From contig PGXR01000202.1 of assembly GCA_002839245.1 (NCBI GenBank), forward strand, positions 1-13,574: a stretch of DNA of 13,574 nucleotides, read 5' to 3'. Each line of letters starts with the position of its first letter. Within the stretch, counting starts at the first letter, position 1. Shown here piece by piece: positions 7,434 to 13,574 of this stretch. This DNA is from Spirochaetae bacterium HGW-Spirochaetae-7. GTDB taxonomy: Bacteria > Spirochaetota > Spirochaetia > Treponematales > UBA12059. Under the pieces are notes generated by a model. The model had not been told where the DNA came from. It saw only the letters and a program-made list of their open reading frames with translations, and made no database searches. Both the position numbers and the translations under genes were made by a program.

Positions 7434-8165
7434 ATGAATGAACGGACTTTTCATACCGCGAAGCTTGCCGCGTTGCTCGCCAGCGTGGCCATGTTGTCCT
7501 CCTGCCAGCAATTCTTCACGACTTCACTTGCCGCCCTGCTGGCGAGGGATTCGTACAATATTCCTTCGGACATGTCTATCTCCGACGCCACTGAATGGCT
7601 TGCTATAGCTAAAAGGGACAACAACGAAAAACTGGCCGCTGCGCTTGTGACACCTCTTCTCGCGTTAGCGACAGCGGCCGATCCGGCGGGCGCGGCCTAC
7701 GACGAGGCGGCGAGTGCACTAGTTACCGCCGTACTCATTTCATCGGGTGCTAGCCCTGCGATTATCGGAATCTTGAAAGACATCGGCACCCAAAGCTTCG
7801 ATTCTCTAACGGGCCCTCAGATTGACTCCGCGCTTGGATCTTTGATGGCGATATCACTGAGTACCGAGGAGGCGACGGCGCTTCTTCTGATTGCTGCTAA
7901 CGGCGCTCCTGATGGTTTAAGCTCGGACGACCTATATGTCGCCGCACTTTCCCTTGCCATAGACGCGTTCGGCGATGCTGGTGTGGCAATAACTTCGTTC
8001 GCCGATCTCGCGATATTGCTAGACACGGGGACGAATCCAGCCGCGGTCGACGACGCCTCTATAAACGGTGCGATAGCACTCCTTATCATGGCACAGACGC
8101 TCGATGCTGTGGATAGCTCTGATAGCATACTTGGCCAGTTGCTGTCCGGTTTGGCCTTTGAATGA
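7434..8165 (+). CDS. Predicted lipoprotein, second of two paired with a barrel protein
   Basis: The 243-residue protein has a signal sequence ending in the lipobox LSSC, with the acylated cysteine at residue 24. AGGAG at 7421-7425 precedes the ATG by 8 bases. The mature part, like the lipoprotein at 5417-6199, is Ala/Leu/Ser/Asp-rich and predicted helical, with acidic turns such as NGAPDGLSSDDLY. I recognise no family. The two lipoproteins have the same size class and position before a barrel gene, but I see only weak residue similarity. Base use differs from the neighbours: 29 of 60 bases are G/C at 7561-7620, against 44 of 60 at 6601-6660. It ends 28 bp before the next barrel gene. Function is unknown; a joint role with the barrel is likely from context. 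Confidence 0.78.
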   Translation: MNERTFHTAKLAALLASVAMLSSCQQFFTTSLAALLARDSYNIPSDMSISDATEWLAIAKRDNNEKLAAALVTPLLALATAADPAGAAYDEAASALVTAVLISSGASPAIIGILKDIGTQSFDSLTGPQIDSALGSLMAISLSTEEATALLLIAANGAPDGLSSDDLYVAALSLAIDAFGDAGVAITSFADLAILLDTGTNPAAVDDASINGAIALLIMAQTLDAVDSSDSILGQLLSGLAFE

Positions 8166-8193
8166 CGATGAGCAAAAAACGCGAGGTCCATCA

Positions 8194-9334
8194 ATGAGAA
8201 GATTCGTTTCAGTACTTGCCGCCCTGGCCTTGTTTCCCCTTGGCGCCGCGGCCCAGACGAAAATAGCGCCGTTCTCGCTGCCTTCGGCGAGGATGGCGGC
8301 GCTCGGCGGGCCCCACGCGGCCGCCGCTTCGGGCCTGGACGCCATATTCGAGAACCCCGCCGGCTTCGTGTCCGAAAAGACCGAGTTCAGCGCTGCGTCG
8401 CTCGTCTTAAATCCTTCGGGGCCGATTTTCGACATCGTGGGCATGCTTGTCTCGGGCGGCGACCCGCTCGCCGACCTTACGGCGCTCTTCGACGACAACG
8501 GGCGGCTGTACATGCAGACGGACATCCTGGGGCCGCTGGCCTTCGGCTACGCCGGCAAGGGGCTGGGATTCGGCCTGTTCAACCGAACCTTGATGACGCT
8601 CGACGCTTCATCGCTTTTGTCCGTCAGGTATGCTGTTTCCGAAGAGTTCCTGCTCGCAGGCGGTTACGCCTATCGCTTCACCCCTGAGCGACAGGCAGAC
8701 ACTCGACGTTGGCGTAATGCCCAAGGGCTTCATCCGGTCCACGGTGGAGGACAACAAATCACTCTCCGAGGTAGTCGACCTTGCTTCCGACCCGACGGCC
8801 CTGCTCGCCAGTCCCTTCACGATGACGTCGGGCATAGGCTTGGACCTTGGCGCCACCTGGTCATTTGACGGCATGCTGTCCGTGGGTCTCGTAGCCCGCG
8901 ACGCTTATTCACCGGCGATGGTTACGACCTATGCGGATTTCAGCGCTTTCTCGGGCAGCCCGGGTTCGGGTACCTCGGCGTACGCCGTCGTTCCCGCCGA
9001 CCTGTCCATCGGGGTTGCCTACAAGCCGTCGTTCGCACTGCTCGACAGGCTCGGGGCCGACCTGCTCGTGCTGCTCGACTACGCGGACATCCTGGACCTC
9101 TTCAGCATAATTCCCAGGAATCCAATACTCAACGTGAGGGCGGGAGTGGAACTGACGCTGCTTGAGATACTGTCCCTCCGGGCGGGCATAAAAGACGCGC
9201 TGCCTACGGCCGGTTTCGGCATCGACCTGTCGGCCTTCACGTTCTCGCTGGCCATGTACGGCAAGGAGCTGGGACTCGACCCGGGTGCCAGGCCGGTGTT
9301 CAACCTGCTCGTCGCCTTCGACTTCAGGTACTGA
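8194..9334 (+). pseudogene. UPF0164/FadL-like outer-membrane barrel gene with a frameshift
   Basis: The gene starts at ATG 8194 after GAGG (8183-8186). It has a signal peptide (MRRFVSVLAALALFPLGAAA) and the same mature motifs as the barrel at 6210: ARMAALGG, then ENPAGF, then GYAGKGLGFGL. The frame holds family-like sequence to LLAGGYAYRFTP (about 8685), then becomes nonsense and stops at 8868. The family-like sequence resumes in the next frame as QTLDVGVMPKGFIRSTVE and runs to the TGA at 9332-9334, ending NLLVAFDFRY with an aromatic terminus. The span is 1141 bases, so one extra base (or two missing) explains the break, most simply in CCCC at 8681-8684 or GG near 8694-8695. Corrected, the protein would have about 379 residues, close to its 390-residue paralogue. 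It may be a true pseudogene, a phase-variable gene or a sequencing error. Confidence 0.8.
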
Positions 9335-9363
9335 ACCGCGGGCCCTCGCCTACAGCCCCGGCG

Positions 9364-9393
9364 TTGACACGTGCCGTCGCCGGAGGGTATCTT
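9364..9393 (+). promoter_or_regulatory. Promoter of the tRNA-Lys gene
   Basis: A perfect -35 TTGACA (9364-9369) and a -10-like TATCTT (9388-9393) are 18 bp apart. Transcription would begin near 9400, about 8 bases before the mature tRNA 5' end at 9408. The position makes this the likely tRNA promoter. Confidence 0.6.
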
Positions 9394-9407
9394 CGACTCC
9401 GATACTC

Positions 9408-9480
9408 GAGCCGCTAGCTCACTCGGTAGAGCAACGCCCTTTTAAGGCGTGGGTACGGAGTTCGAATCTCCGGCGGCTCA
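9408..9480 (+). tRNA. tRNA-Lys (anticodon UUU)
   Basis: The 73-base cloverleaf is complete. The acceptor stem GAGCCGC (9408-9414) pairs with GCGGCTC (9473-9479), the discriminator is A9480, and the D-stem is GCTC/GAGC. The anticodon stem is ACGCC/GGCGT around the loop CTTTTAA, giving anticodon TTT. The T-stem is CGGAG/CTCCG around TTCGAAT. The 3' CCA is not encoded. The gene sits between the frameshifted barrel gene and the hairpin array, with its own promoter upstream. It should read AAA (and AAG) lysine codons. Because the MtaB substrate t6A occurs in lysine tRNAs, this tRNA may be a substrate of the mtaB product in this window; that link is inference. Confidence 0.97.
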
Positions 9481-9736
9481 TCGTCATCCGTGACGTGCCG
9501 TCCTACTGGACGGCATATTCTCTGGCGCGCCATCCATGGCGCGCTGGGCGGCGTCCATGCCGTGCCAGTCCTGAAGGACTGGCATTTGTACTGGCGCGCC
9601 ATCCTTGGCGCGCTCTGGGGCGTCCGTGCCGTGTCGTCATCCGTGACGTTCCTGTCCTTTCGGACAGGCCATGTTGTGGCCGCGCGTCCATGCGCGGCGG
9701 TATGACGTGCCGTATTTCTTGCGCCTGGCGGCGCGA
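9481..9736. repeat. Array of about eleven consecutive hairpins with conserved loops and variable stems
   Basis: The stretch right after tRNA-Lys is made of back-to-back palindromes. Class A stems enclose a six-base RTCC(R/T)T loop: 9482-9495 (CGTC/GACG), 9525-9544 (GCGCGCC/GGCGCGC), 9549-9562 (CGGC/GCCG), 9594-9613, 9619-9630 (weak), 9635-9648 and 9679-9698 (GCCGCGC/GCGCGGC). Class B stems end in GTCC-TNNN-GGAC: 9496-9515 (TGCCGTCC, loop TACT), 9563-9584 (TGCCAGTCC, loop TGAA) and 9651-9668 (CCTGTCC, loop TTTC). A degenerate one lies at 9719-9736. Equivalent hairpins recur after 68-69 and 85-86 bp, so there are about three tandem units. The 16-mer at 9481-9496 recurs exactly at 9634-9649. I see no gene here, and nothing notable in the rest of the gap (9737-9784). 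Confidence 0.85.
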
Positions 9737-9784
9737 CGATGGGCAATTGGGTCAGCGCACCGTTCGGCGCGCCTTTACTCGTCC

Positions 9785-10708
9785 TCAGTCCGCTTGCCGC
9801 AACGCTTCGTGCCCGGCTGCAGCATCTCCCTCGCCCAGGTGCAGTACGAACCCGAGGCTCGCTGAGAACATGAACGACGCAGGGGCGGGGCCGCGGCCGG
9901 CGAGCTCCTCGATGCCGAAGACGTAGATGCCCGAGTCGAGGCCGACGACGACCGTCAGGGTCGGCATGACCTCCGCGCTCACCGTTGCGCCAAGCTTGAC
10001 CGCACCCAGGCCGTCGACCAGGTCGCCGGGGTAGGTCCTGGTCATCCAGCTGTACCCGAGATCCGTGACTACCCGGTAGGGTGCGCCTTTCTTGTAGACA
10101 TCGACAGAGAAAACGTAGTCCGTCGATGCGTCGACGATGGAATCACCGCCGGCCACCATCCTGGTGTATCGCCTGGTCAGCATCGACACGGTGCATATCG
10201 CGTTGTGGACGTACCAGCCCGCCACCAGCTCCGAGCGTTCCTGCGAATAGTCGCCCGCGGTCGCGAGTCCTGCGCCCATGGACGATTCGACGGTGGCCGA
10301 GAAGAACGCCATGCCGGCCGCCTCGATGCGGAAGCCTATGTCTATGCCTGCCTTGAGAAGGGTCTCCGCCGTGTTGAACACGCCGACCATCGGGCCGGCG
10401 CTGATGCTGGCTATGCCGGTATCATAGGTTACCAGGCCCCTGACGACGTTGCGGAGAACGGTGTCGGTCACGTATTCGGCCCGCAGCGAGAATCCGCCCC
10501 CGAGGTCGTCGACGAAGGCCGCGCGGCCGCCGTAGAGCCACTGGGTTGCGGGGTACGGGTCGTCGAGGATGGGGCTCTCGCCCGCCCAGGGCAATCCCAG
10601 GTTGCCAAAGAACGCGCCGGCTTCCAGGTCGAGCGCGGCGAGCGGAGCGGCCATGGCCGCGGCGATGATTATTGCCAGCGCCGGCGCGCGGCTTCGTAGT
10701 GTCGTCAT
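9785..10708 (-). CDS. Predicted outer-membrane protein of unrecognised family
   Basis: This 307-residue protein has a signal peptide (about residues 1-26, MTTLRSRAPALAIIIAAAMA then a site near PLAALD). It continues as alternating, Gly- and aromatic-rich segments typical of a beta-barrel. The start ATG at 10708 was chosen because AGGAG lies 7 bases upstream; an in-frame ATG at 10726 would overlap that site. The last strand-like segment (ASFMFSASLGFVLHL) is followed by a 15-16-residue hydrophilic tail (GEGDAAAGHEALRQAD) instead of the usual terminal aromatic, which is odd for a barrel. It is the second gene of a minus-strand operon, 25 bp after the gene at 10734-11882, and ends facing the hairpin array. 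No specific family or substrate is recognised. Confidence 0.75.
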   Translation of the reverse strand: MTTLRSRAPALAIIIAAAMAAPLAALDLEAGAFFGNLGLPWAGESPILDDPYPATQWLYGGRAAFVDDLGGGFSLRAEYVTDTVLRNVVRGLVTYDTGIASISAGPMVGVFNTAETLLKAGIDIGFRIEAAGMAFFSATVESSMGAGLATAGDYSQERSELVAGWYVHNAICTVSMLTRRYTRMVAGGDSIVDASTDYVFSVDVYKKGAPYRVVTDLGYSWMTRTYPGDLVDGLGAVKLGATVSAEVMPTLTVVVGLDSGIYVFGIEELAGRGPAPASFMFSASLGFVLHLGEGDAAAGHEALRQAD

Positions 10709-10733
10709 ACCCTGACTCCTTTGCATCGCCGCT

Positions 10734-11882
10734 TCAGAACGACGTCGAGACGCCGATCGTCGGCATGAACATTCCGTACCACGGATTCGGGACGGGGAAG
10801 GCGCGGAGCGCCAGGCGCATGTCCCAGCGTACGCCGTTCCTGATCAGTTGCACGTAGGGGGCGGCGTCAAGCGTCAGCACGTCGGCGACGAGGTTCGGGT
10901 CGTAGGACAGCTCCACCTCCACGCCGACACGTTGCTGGCCTTCCCGGACCTCGCCGAAGCTCAGGTCGGTCCGCAGTTCCATCGCGCCCGATTCGCCGGT
11001 CTCGCTCTGCAGGTACCATGCCGGGTGGAAGAAGAGGCTAAGCGTCAGCATGCCTGCCCCGAAGCGTACCCGGGGCTCGAACATGAAGTACAGCATGTCC
11101 ATGCCGAACGCCTTGGTCGGGTCCCATCGTGGTACGCCAATCTGGGCGAAGAATTCCCCGACGGCCCCCGTATCGTAGTAGAAAAGGAAGCCGCCCCGGT
11201 AGGTACCCGCGGCGGAAACGGGGAAGGATGCGCCGGCGAATGCCTCCAGCTTGATGCGGTCAGCGTTGAGGAGGACGCGGGCGTCGGCCGACCAGTAACC
11301 GGCGCCGAGCCACGAGTCCTGGTAGAAGTAGAAGAATGGCAGGACCGACTCTCCGGGTAACGACACCCTCACGCCTGTGCCATAGACCTCGTGCAGTCCG
11401 TCGTAGCGCCTCGACGCGTCGCCGCCGATGCCGTCCGGGTAGTACATGTAGCCGCGGTACTTGGTGGCAAAGTCGCTCGCCCCGAAGCGGGCGGAAAAGT
11501 CGGCTCCCAAGCAGAATGTGTCCAGGTGGCCGACGAAGGCAGCCAGGTTCACCGGGGTTCCGAAGAATTCCCTGACCTCGATGGCCGCCGTCCTCATCGC
11601 AAGCCCGCTCGCGGCTTCGAGGTCAGCCAAGCCCGCAGGGGCTTCGGCCGCGAGAAGATAATCTTCCATCGAAGCGTTCCTGAAGCCGAGCTTGAACCAG
11701 GCGTCGAACTTCGACCCGCCCTCGATAAGCATGTCGATGTCGGCCCGGGTGGACAGCTCGAAGGCTCCCGCGGCGTTGAGACGGCCGTTTGTCAGCAAGG
11801 CGAAGTACGGAACCGACAGGTCCGCGCCATGAGCGGCGGTCAGGGCGCACGCCATCGTCATAATGGACAGAAACTTCTTCAT
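10734..11882 (-). CDS. Predicted outer-membrane beta-barrel protein of unrecognised family
   Basis: The 382-residue product starts at ATG 11882, with GGGAG 7 bases upstream. It has a short signal peptide (MKKFLSIMTMACALTAAHG before ADLSVPYF). The mature part alternates hydrophobic and polar residues in strand-length blocks with many Tyr, Phe and Trp (for example VLPFFYFYQDSWLGAGYWSA). It ends TIGVSTSF, with the terminal Phe that BAM-dependent barrels use. The cysteine at residue 12 is too near the N-terminus to be a lipobox. It is the first gene of a two-gene minus-strand operon, read from the AT-rich region shared with cheA. Its role is unknown; a porin or structural surface protein is possible. 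Confidence 0.78.
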   Translation of the reverse strand: MKKFLSIMTMACALTAAHGADLSVPYFALLTNGRLNAAGAFELSTRADIDMLIEGGSKFDAWFKLGFRNASMEDYLLAAEAPAGLADLEAASGLAMRTAAIEVREFFGTPVNLAAFVGHLDTFCLGADFSARFGASDFATKYRGYMYYPDGIGGDASRRYDGLHEVYGTGVRVSLPGESVLPFFYFYQDSWLGAGYWSADARVLLNADRIKLEAFAGASFPVSAAGTYRGGFLFYYDTGAVGEFFAQIGVPRWDPTKAFGMDMLYFMFEPRVRFGAGMLTLSLFFHPAWYLQSETGESGAMELRTDLSFGEVREGQQRVGVEVELSYDPNLVADVLTLDAAPYVQLIRNGVRWDMRLALRAFPVPNPWYGMFMPTIGVSTSF

Positions 11883-11928
11883 GGTAACGCTCCCGCTGGC
11901 ACAAGCTCCGAGGTGCGGAATTGAAGCT

Positions 11929-11956
11929 TTTTCAAAATGTGTCTGCATTTTGAAAA
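11929..11956. promoter_or_regulatory. 11-bp perfect inverted repeat upstream of the minus-strand barrel operon
   Basis: TTTTCAAAATG (11929-11939) and CATTTTGAAAA (11946-11956) are perfect inverted copies 6 bp apart, 47 bp upstream of the ATG at 11882. The arms are AT-rich in a GC-rich genome. It could be a regulator binding site, or an RNA hairpin in the operon leader if transcription starts at the TATAAT further upstream. Confidence 0.5.
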
Positions 11957-12016
11957 TACTCAATATGAATTTATCGTGGTTCCGCCCATAAAGCATCGGC
12001 GTTTCCGGCCTTTCGC

Positions 12017-12046
12017 ATTATACCGCCTGGCAGGCTCCGTTGACTG
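12017..12046 (-). promoter_or_regulatory. Candidate promoter of the minus-strand outer-membrane operon, with a palindrome in its spacer
   Basis: Read on the minus strand, a perfect TATAAT lies at 12022-12017. The -35 is weak (CAGTCA, 18 bp upstream). The spacer holds the odd palindrome GCCTG-C-CAGGC (12035-12025), a possible operator. The transcript would have a leader of about 128 nt containing the 11-bp inverted repeat. Confidence 0.4.
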
Positions 12047-12053
12047 CCTTCAC

Positions 12054-12079
12054 TTGACTAATCCGACGTTCCGTATAAG
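12054..12079 (+). promoter_or_regulatory. Weak candidate promoter of cheA
   Basis: TTGACT (12054-12059) and TATAAG (12074-12079) are only 14 bp apart, shorter than ideal. A second TTGACT stands at 12040-12045. The start point would be within a few bases of the ATG at 12093, and no Shine-Dalgarno site precedes that ATG, so the message could be nearly leaderless. Confidence 0.25.
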
Positions 12080-12092
12080 ACTACAACGCATA

Positions 12093-13574
12093 ATGAGCGA
12101 CTACCTCGACCCGAACAACCAGGAGCTACTCAAGGACTTCTTCGCCGAGGCCCATGCCCAGGTGGATACGCTCGAGCAGAACGTGCTTGTCCTCGAAAAC
12201 GATCCGACCAACCATGACGCGGTGGACGAGATATTCCGCGCCGCCCATACCCTCAAAGGCGGGGCGGGAACCGTGGCGATGACCGAGCTTGCCGGGTTCA
12301 CTCACGTGGTGGAGGACCTCCTCGACGCCATCCGTTCCAAAGCAGTGATGGTGAGCGAAGGCGTCATCGACTCATTGCTTGCCGGCATCGACGTCATCAA
12401 GGCGATGCTCGATTCCCGGGCCGAGGGCGAACCGTACACGACGGATACGAGCGCCGAGCGGGACAACCTGGCGTCGTTCATACCCGCCAAGGTACCGAAA
12501 CAGGCTTCCAAAAAAGCCGCACCGGCCATTCAGCCTGCTCCCGCTGCTCCGGCTCCGCTGCCTGCCGTGCCCAATGGTTCCACCGTCTCGGCACTTTCAG
12601 AATACGAGCTCCTCGAGATGCGGGAGGCCGCCGGTTCCGACCGCAAGGTCTACCTCGTCTCGGTCGATTTCGACGAATCCAACGTCATGAACACCGTAAG
12701 CGCCATCCACGCGTTCGCCGCGCTCCGCGAATCAGGCACGGTACTCAAGACGGAGCCTGATTTCGAGACCCTGTACGAAGACGAGTTCCATCCCACGGTA
12801 GAATACTACATCGCCACCAAGCTCAGCCCGGAACAGCTCATCAAGGCCGTGTCCATACCAGACGTGGTCACCGGCGCGAAGGTTTCCGAGGTGGCTTCGG
12901 ACGGTTCGATCGTCGCGCCAGGTTCGCAGCCGGCAGCCAGGCCCGCTCCGGCGCCAAAACCCGCTCCCGCCAAAGCGTCCGTGCCTCCAGCTTCCTTCAC
13001 CGCCGCAGCACCAGCAGTAGCACCAGCAGTAGCAGCAGCGCCAGCCGCAACGGCATCCGAGCCCGCCCGCCAGCCTGTCCACGAGGCGCAGGAGCAGGAA
13101 GCCCAGACGGAAGAGGAGCACGACGGGCACGTGGCCGACTCGCGCAAGGCGTCGCAGCAGGCGGGCAGCATCCTGCGCGTCGATTCCAAACGCATCGACA
13201 ACCTCCTCAACCTTGTCTCGGAGACGGTGATAAACAAGGCCACCTTCAACCAGATCAATACACGTTTCGGAGACCTGCAGAGCGGCTTCCAGGTGTCGCA
13301 GGGGCAGTTCAGGGACGGCATCAAGGACCTGTTCGACGAGTTGCCCGACTACTTGGCTTCGATACAGGCCGGCCGGTCGGTCAAGGATATCAGGAAGGAA
13401 GTCCTGGAGAAGTATGGCAGCCTGTACGCCACCTTCGACGCCTTCGAGACCGAGTTCAAGACGAACATCGCCAAATTCCGCTCCACCGCGCAAAACCTCG
13501 GCAGGATAACGAGCGAGCTGCAGGAAGGCGTCATGCGCATCCGCATGGTGCCCATCAGCCAGATCTTCAGCCGT
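12093..13574 (+). CDS. cheA: Chemotaxis histidine kinase CheA, N-terminal part (truncated by window end)
   Basis: CheA autophosphorylates in response to chemoreceptors and passes phosphate to CheY and CheB, controlling flagellar rotation. The frame is open from ATG 12093 to the window edge (494 residues). Residues 1-110 form the HPt domain with the phospho-accepting His52 in RAAHTLKGGAGT. A P2-like regulator-binding domain spans about 170-266 (EYELLEMREAAG to GAKVSEV). A Pro/Ala/Glu-rich linker runs to about 355. Then comes the P3 dimerisation region: LRVDSKRIDNLLNLVSETV near 360-378, and LQEGVMRIRMVPISQIFSR at the edge. About 100 residues separate these two P3 landmarks where I expect about 40. 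The ATPase and CheW-like domains lie beyond the window. There is no clear Shine-Dalgarno site. The gene diverges from the barrel operon and probably opens a chemotaxis operon. Confidence 0.96.
   Translation, partial: MSDYLDPNNQELLKDFFAEAHAQVDTLEQNVLVLENDPTNHDAVDEIFRAAHTLKGGAGTVAMTELAGFTHVVEDLLDAIRSKAVMVSEGVIDSLLAGIDVIKAMLDSRAEGEPYTTDTSAERDNLASFIPAKVPKQASKKAAPAIQPAPAAPAPLPAVPNGSTVSALSEYELLEMREAAGSDRKVYLVSVDFDESNVMNTVSAIHAFAALRESGTVLKTEPDFETLYEDEFHPTVEYYIATKLSPEQLIKAVSIPDVVTGAKVSEVASDGSIVAPGSQPAARPAPAPKPAPAKASVPPASFTAAAPAVAPAVAAAPAATASEPARQPVHEAQEQEAQTEEEHDGHVADSRKASQQAGSILRVDSKRIDNLLNLVSETVINKATFNQINTRFGDLQSGFQVSQGQFRDGIKDLFDELPDYLASIQAGRSVKDIRKEVLEKYGSLYATFDAFETEFKTNIAKFRSTAQNLGRITSELQEGVMRIRMVPISQIFSR

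Noticed and set aside
9481..9736. CRISPR array
   Set aside because: The repeats are adjoining palindromes of changing sequence, with no constant direct repeat alternating with unique spacers of even length, and no cas gene is present.
9414..9746. Minus-strand open frame across the hairpin array, with repeated APxMARQ-like blocks
   Set aside because: It runs over the tRNA and is explained by the tandem palindromes; no start signal or protein-like composition supports coding.
9481..9784. tRNA-linked integration (attachment) site or genomic island edge
   Set aside because: No integrase gene and no repeated copy of the tRNA 3' end are visible in the window.
10205..11924. Plus-strand open frames opposite the outer-membrane operon
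   Set aside because: They are antisense shadows; the minus-strand frames have signal peptides, Shine-Dalgarno sites and barrel patterns.
11883..11996. Longer start for the minus-strand barrel gene
   Set aside because: The extension reads through the AT-rich leader and inverted repeat and would hide the signal peptide; GGGAG marks ATG 11882.
11985..12020. Sigma-28 flagellar promoter for cheA (TAAA followed by GCC about 15 bp later)
   Set aside because: The second half does not match GCCGATAA, and it lies far from the cheA start.
13007..13045. Short direct repeats of a gcaccagcagta-type unit in cheA
   Set aside because: They only encode the Ala/Pro-rich linker; nothing suggests a separate element.

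Overview
The window is bacterial, dense and GC-rich: sampled coding lines reach about 44 G/C of 60 bases. The gene content points to a spirochaete of the Treponema/Spirochaeta type. The main clues are UPF0164/FadL-like outer-membrane barrels paired with small lipoproteins, an rsmA-bactofilin-TPR-mtaB cluster, and a CheA with an enlarged dimerisation region. This placement comes from protein recognition, not from a marker-gene search.

Left part (1-5316, plus strand, probably one operon). In order: the 3' end of a helical-repeat (HEAT-like) protein gene; a membrane-only ComEC/Rec2-type DNA-uptake protein; RsmA/KsgA 16S rRNA dimethyladenosine transferase, whose start lies deep inside the comEC frame; a bactofilin; an exported TPR protein overlapping the bactofilin gene; and an MtaB-type tRNA methylthiotransferase with an apparently damaged C-terminus. 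Two RNA-modification genes (rsmA, mtaB) are thus interleaved with envelope or cell-shape genes.

Middle part (5346-9334, plus strand). After an AT-rich promoter region come two consecutive copies of a lipoprotein + outer-membrane-barrel module: 5417-6199 with 6210-7382, and 7434-8165 with 8194-9334. The second barrel gene carries a frameshift near 8681-8695. The two lipoprotein genes are clearly less GC-rich than their barrel partners, and each has a hairpin at its ribosome-binding site.

Next come a tRNA-Lys(UUU) gene (9408-9480) with its own recognisable promoter and, directly after it, the most unusual element of the window. At 9481-9736 there is an array of about eleven consecutive hairpins. 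Their stems differ but are complementary, while the loops follow two conserved patterns, RTCC(R/T)T and GTCC-TNNN-GGAC. The array fills the space between the tRNA and a convergent minus-strand operon.

Right part. A two-gene minus-strand operon (11882 down to 9785) encodes two predicted outer-membrane proteins of families I do not recognise. It is driven from a 210-bp AT-rich divergent region that holds an 11-bp inverted repeat and a perfect TATAAT box. On the other side of this region, cheA (12093 to the window end, incomplete) begins the chemotaxis locus. CheA has the phosphotransfer domain, a P2-like domain, a Pro/Ala linker and a P3 region about 60 residues longer than usual.
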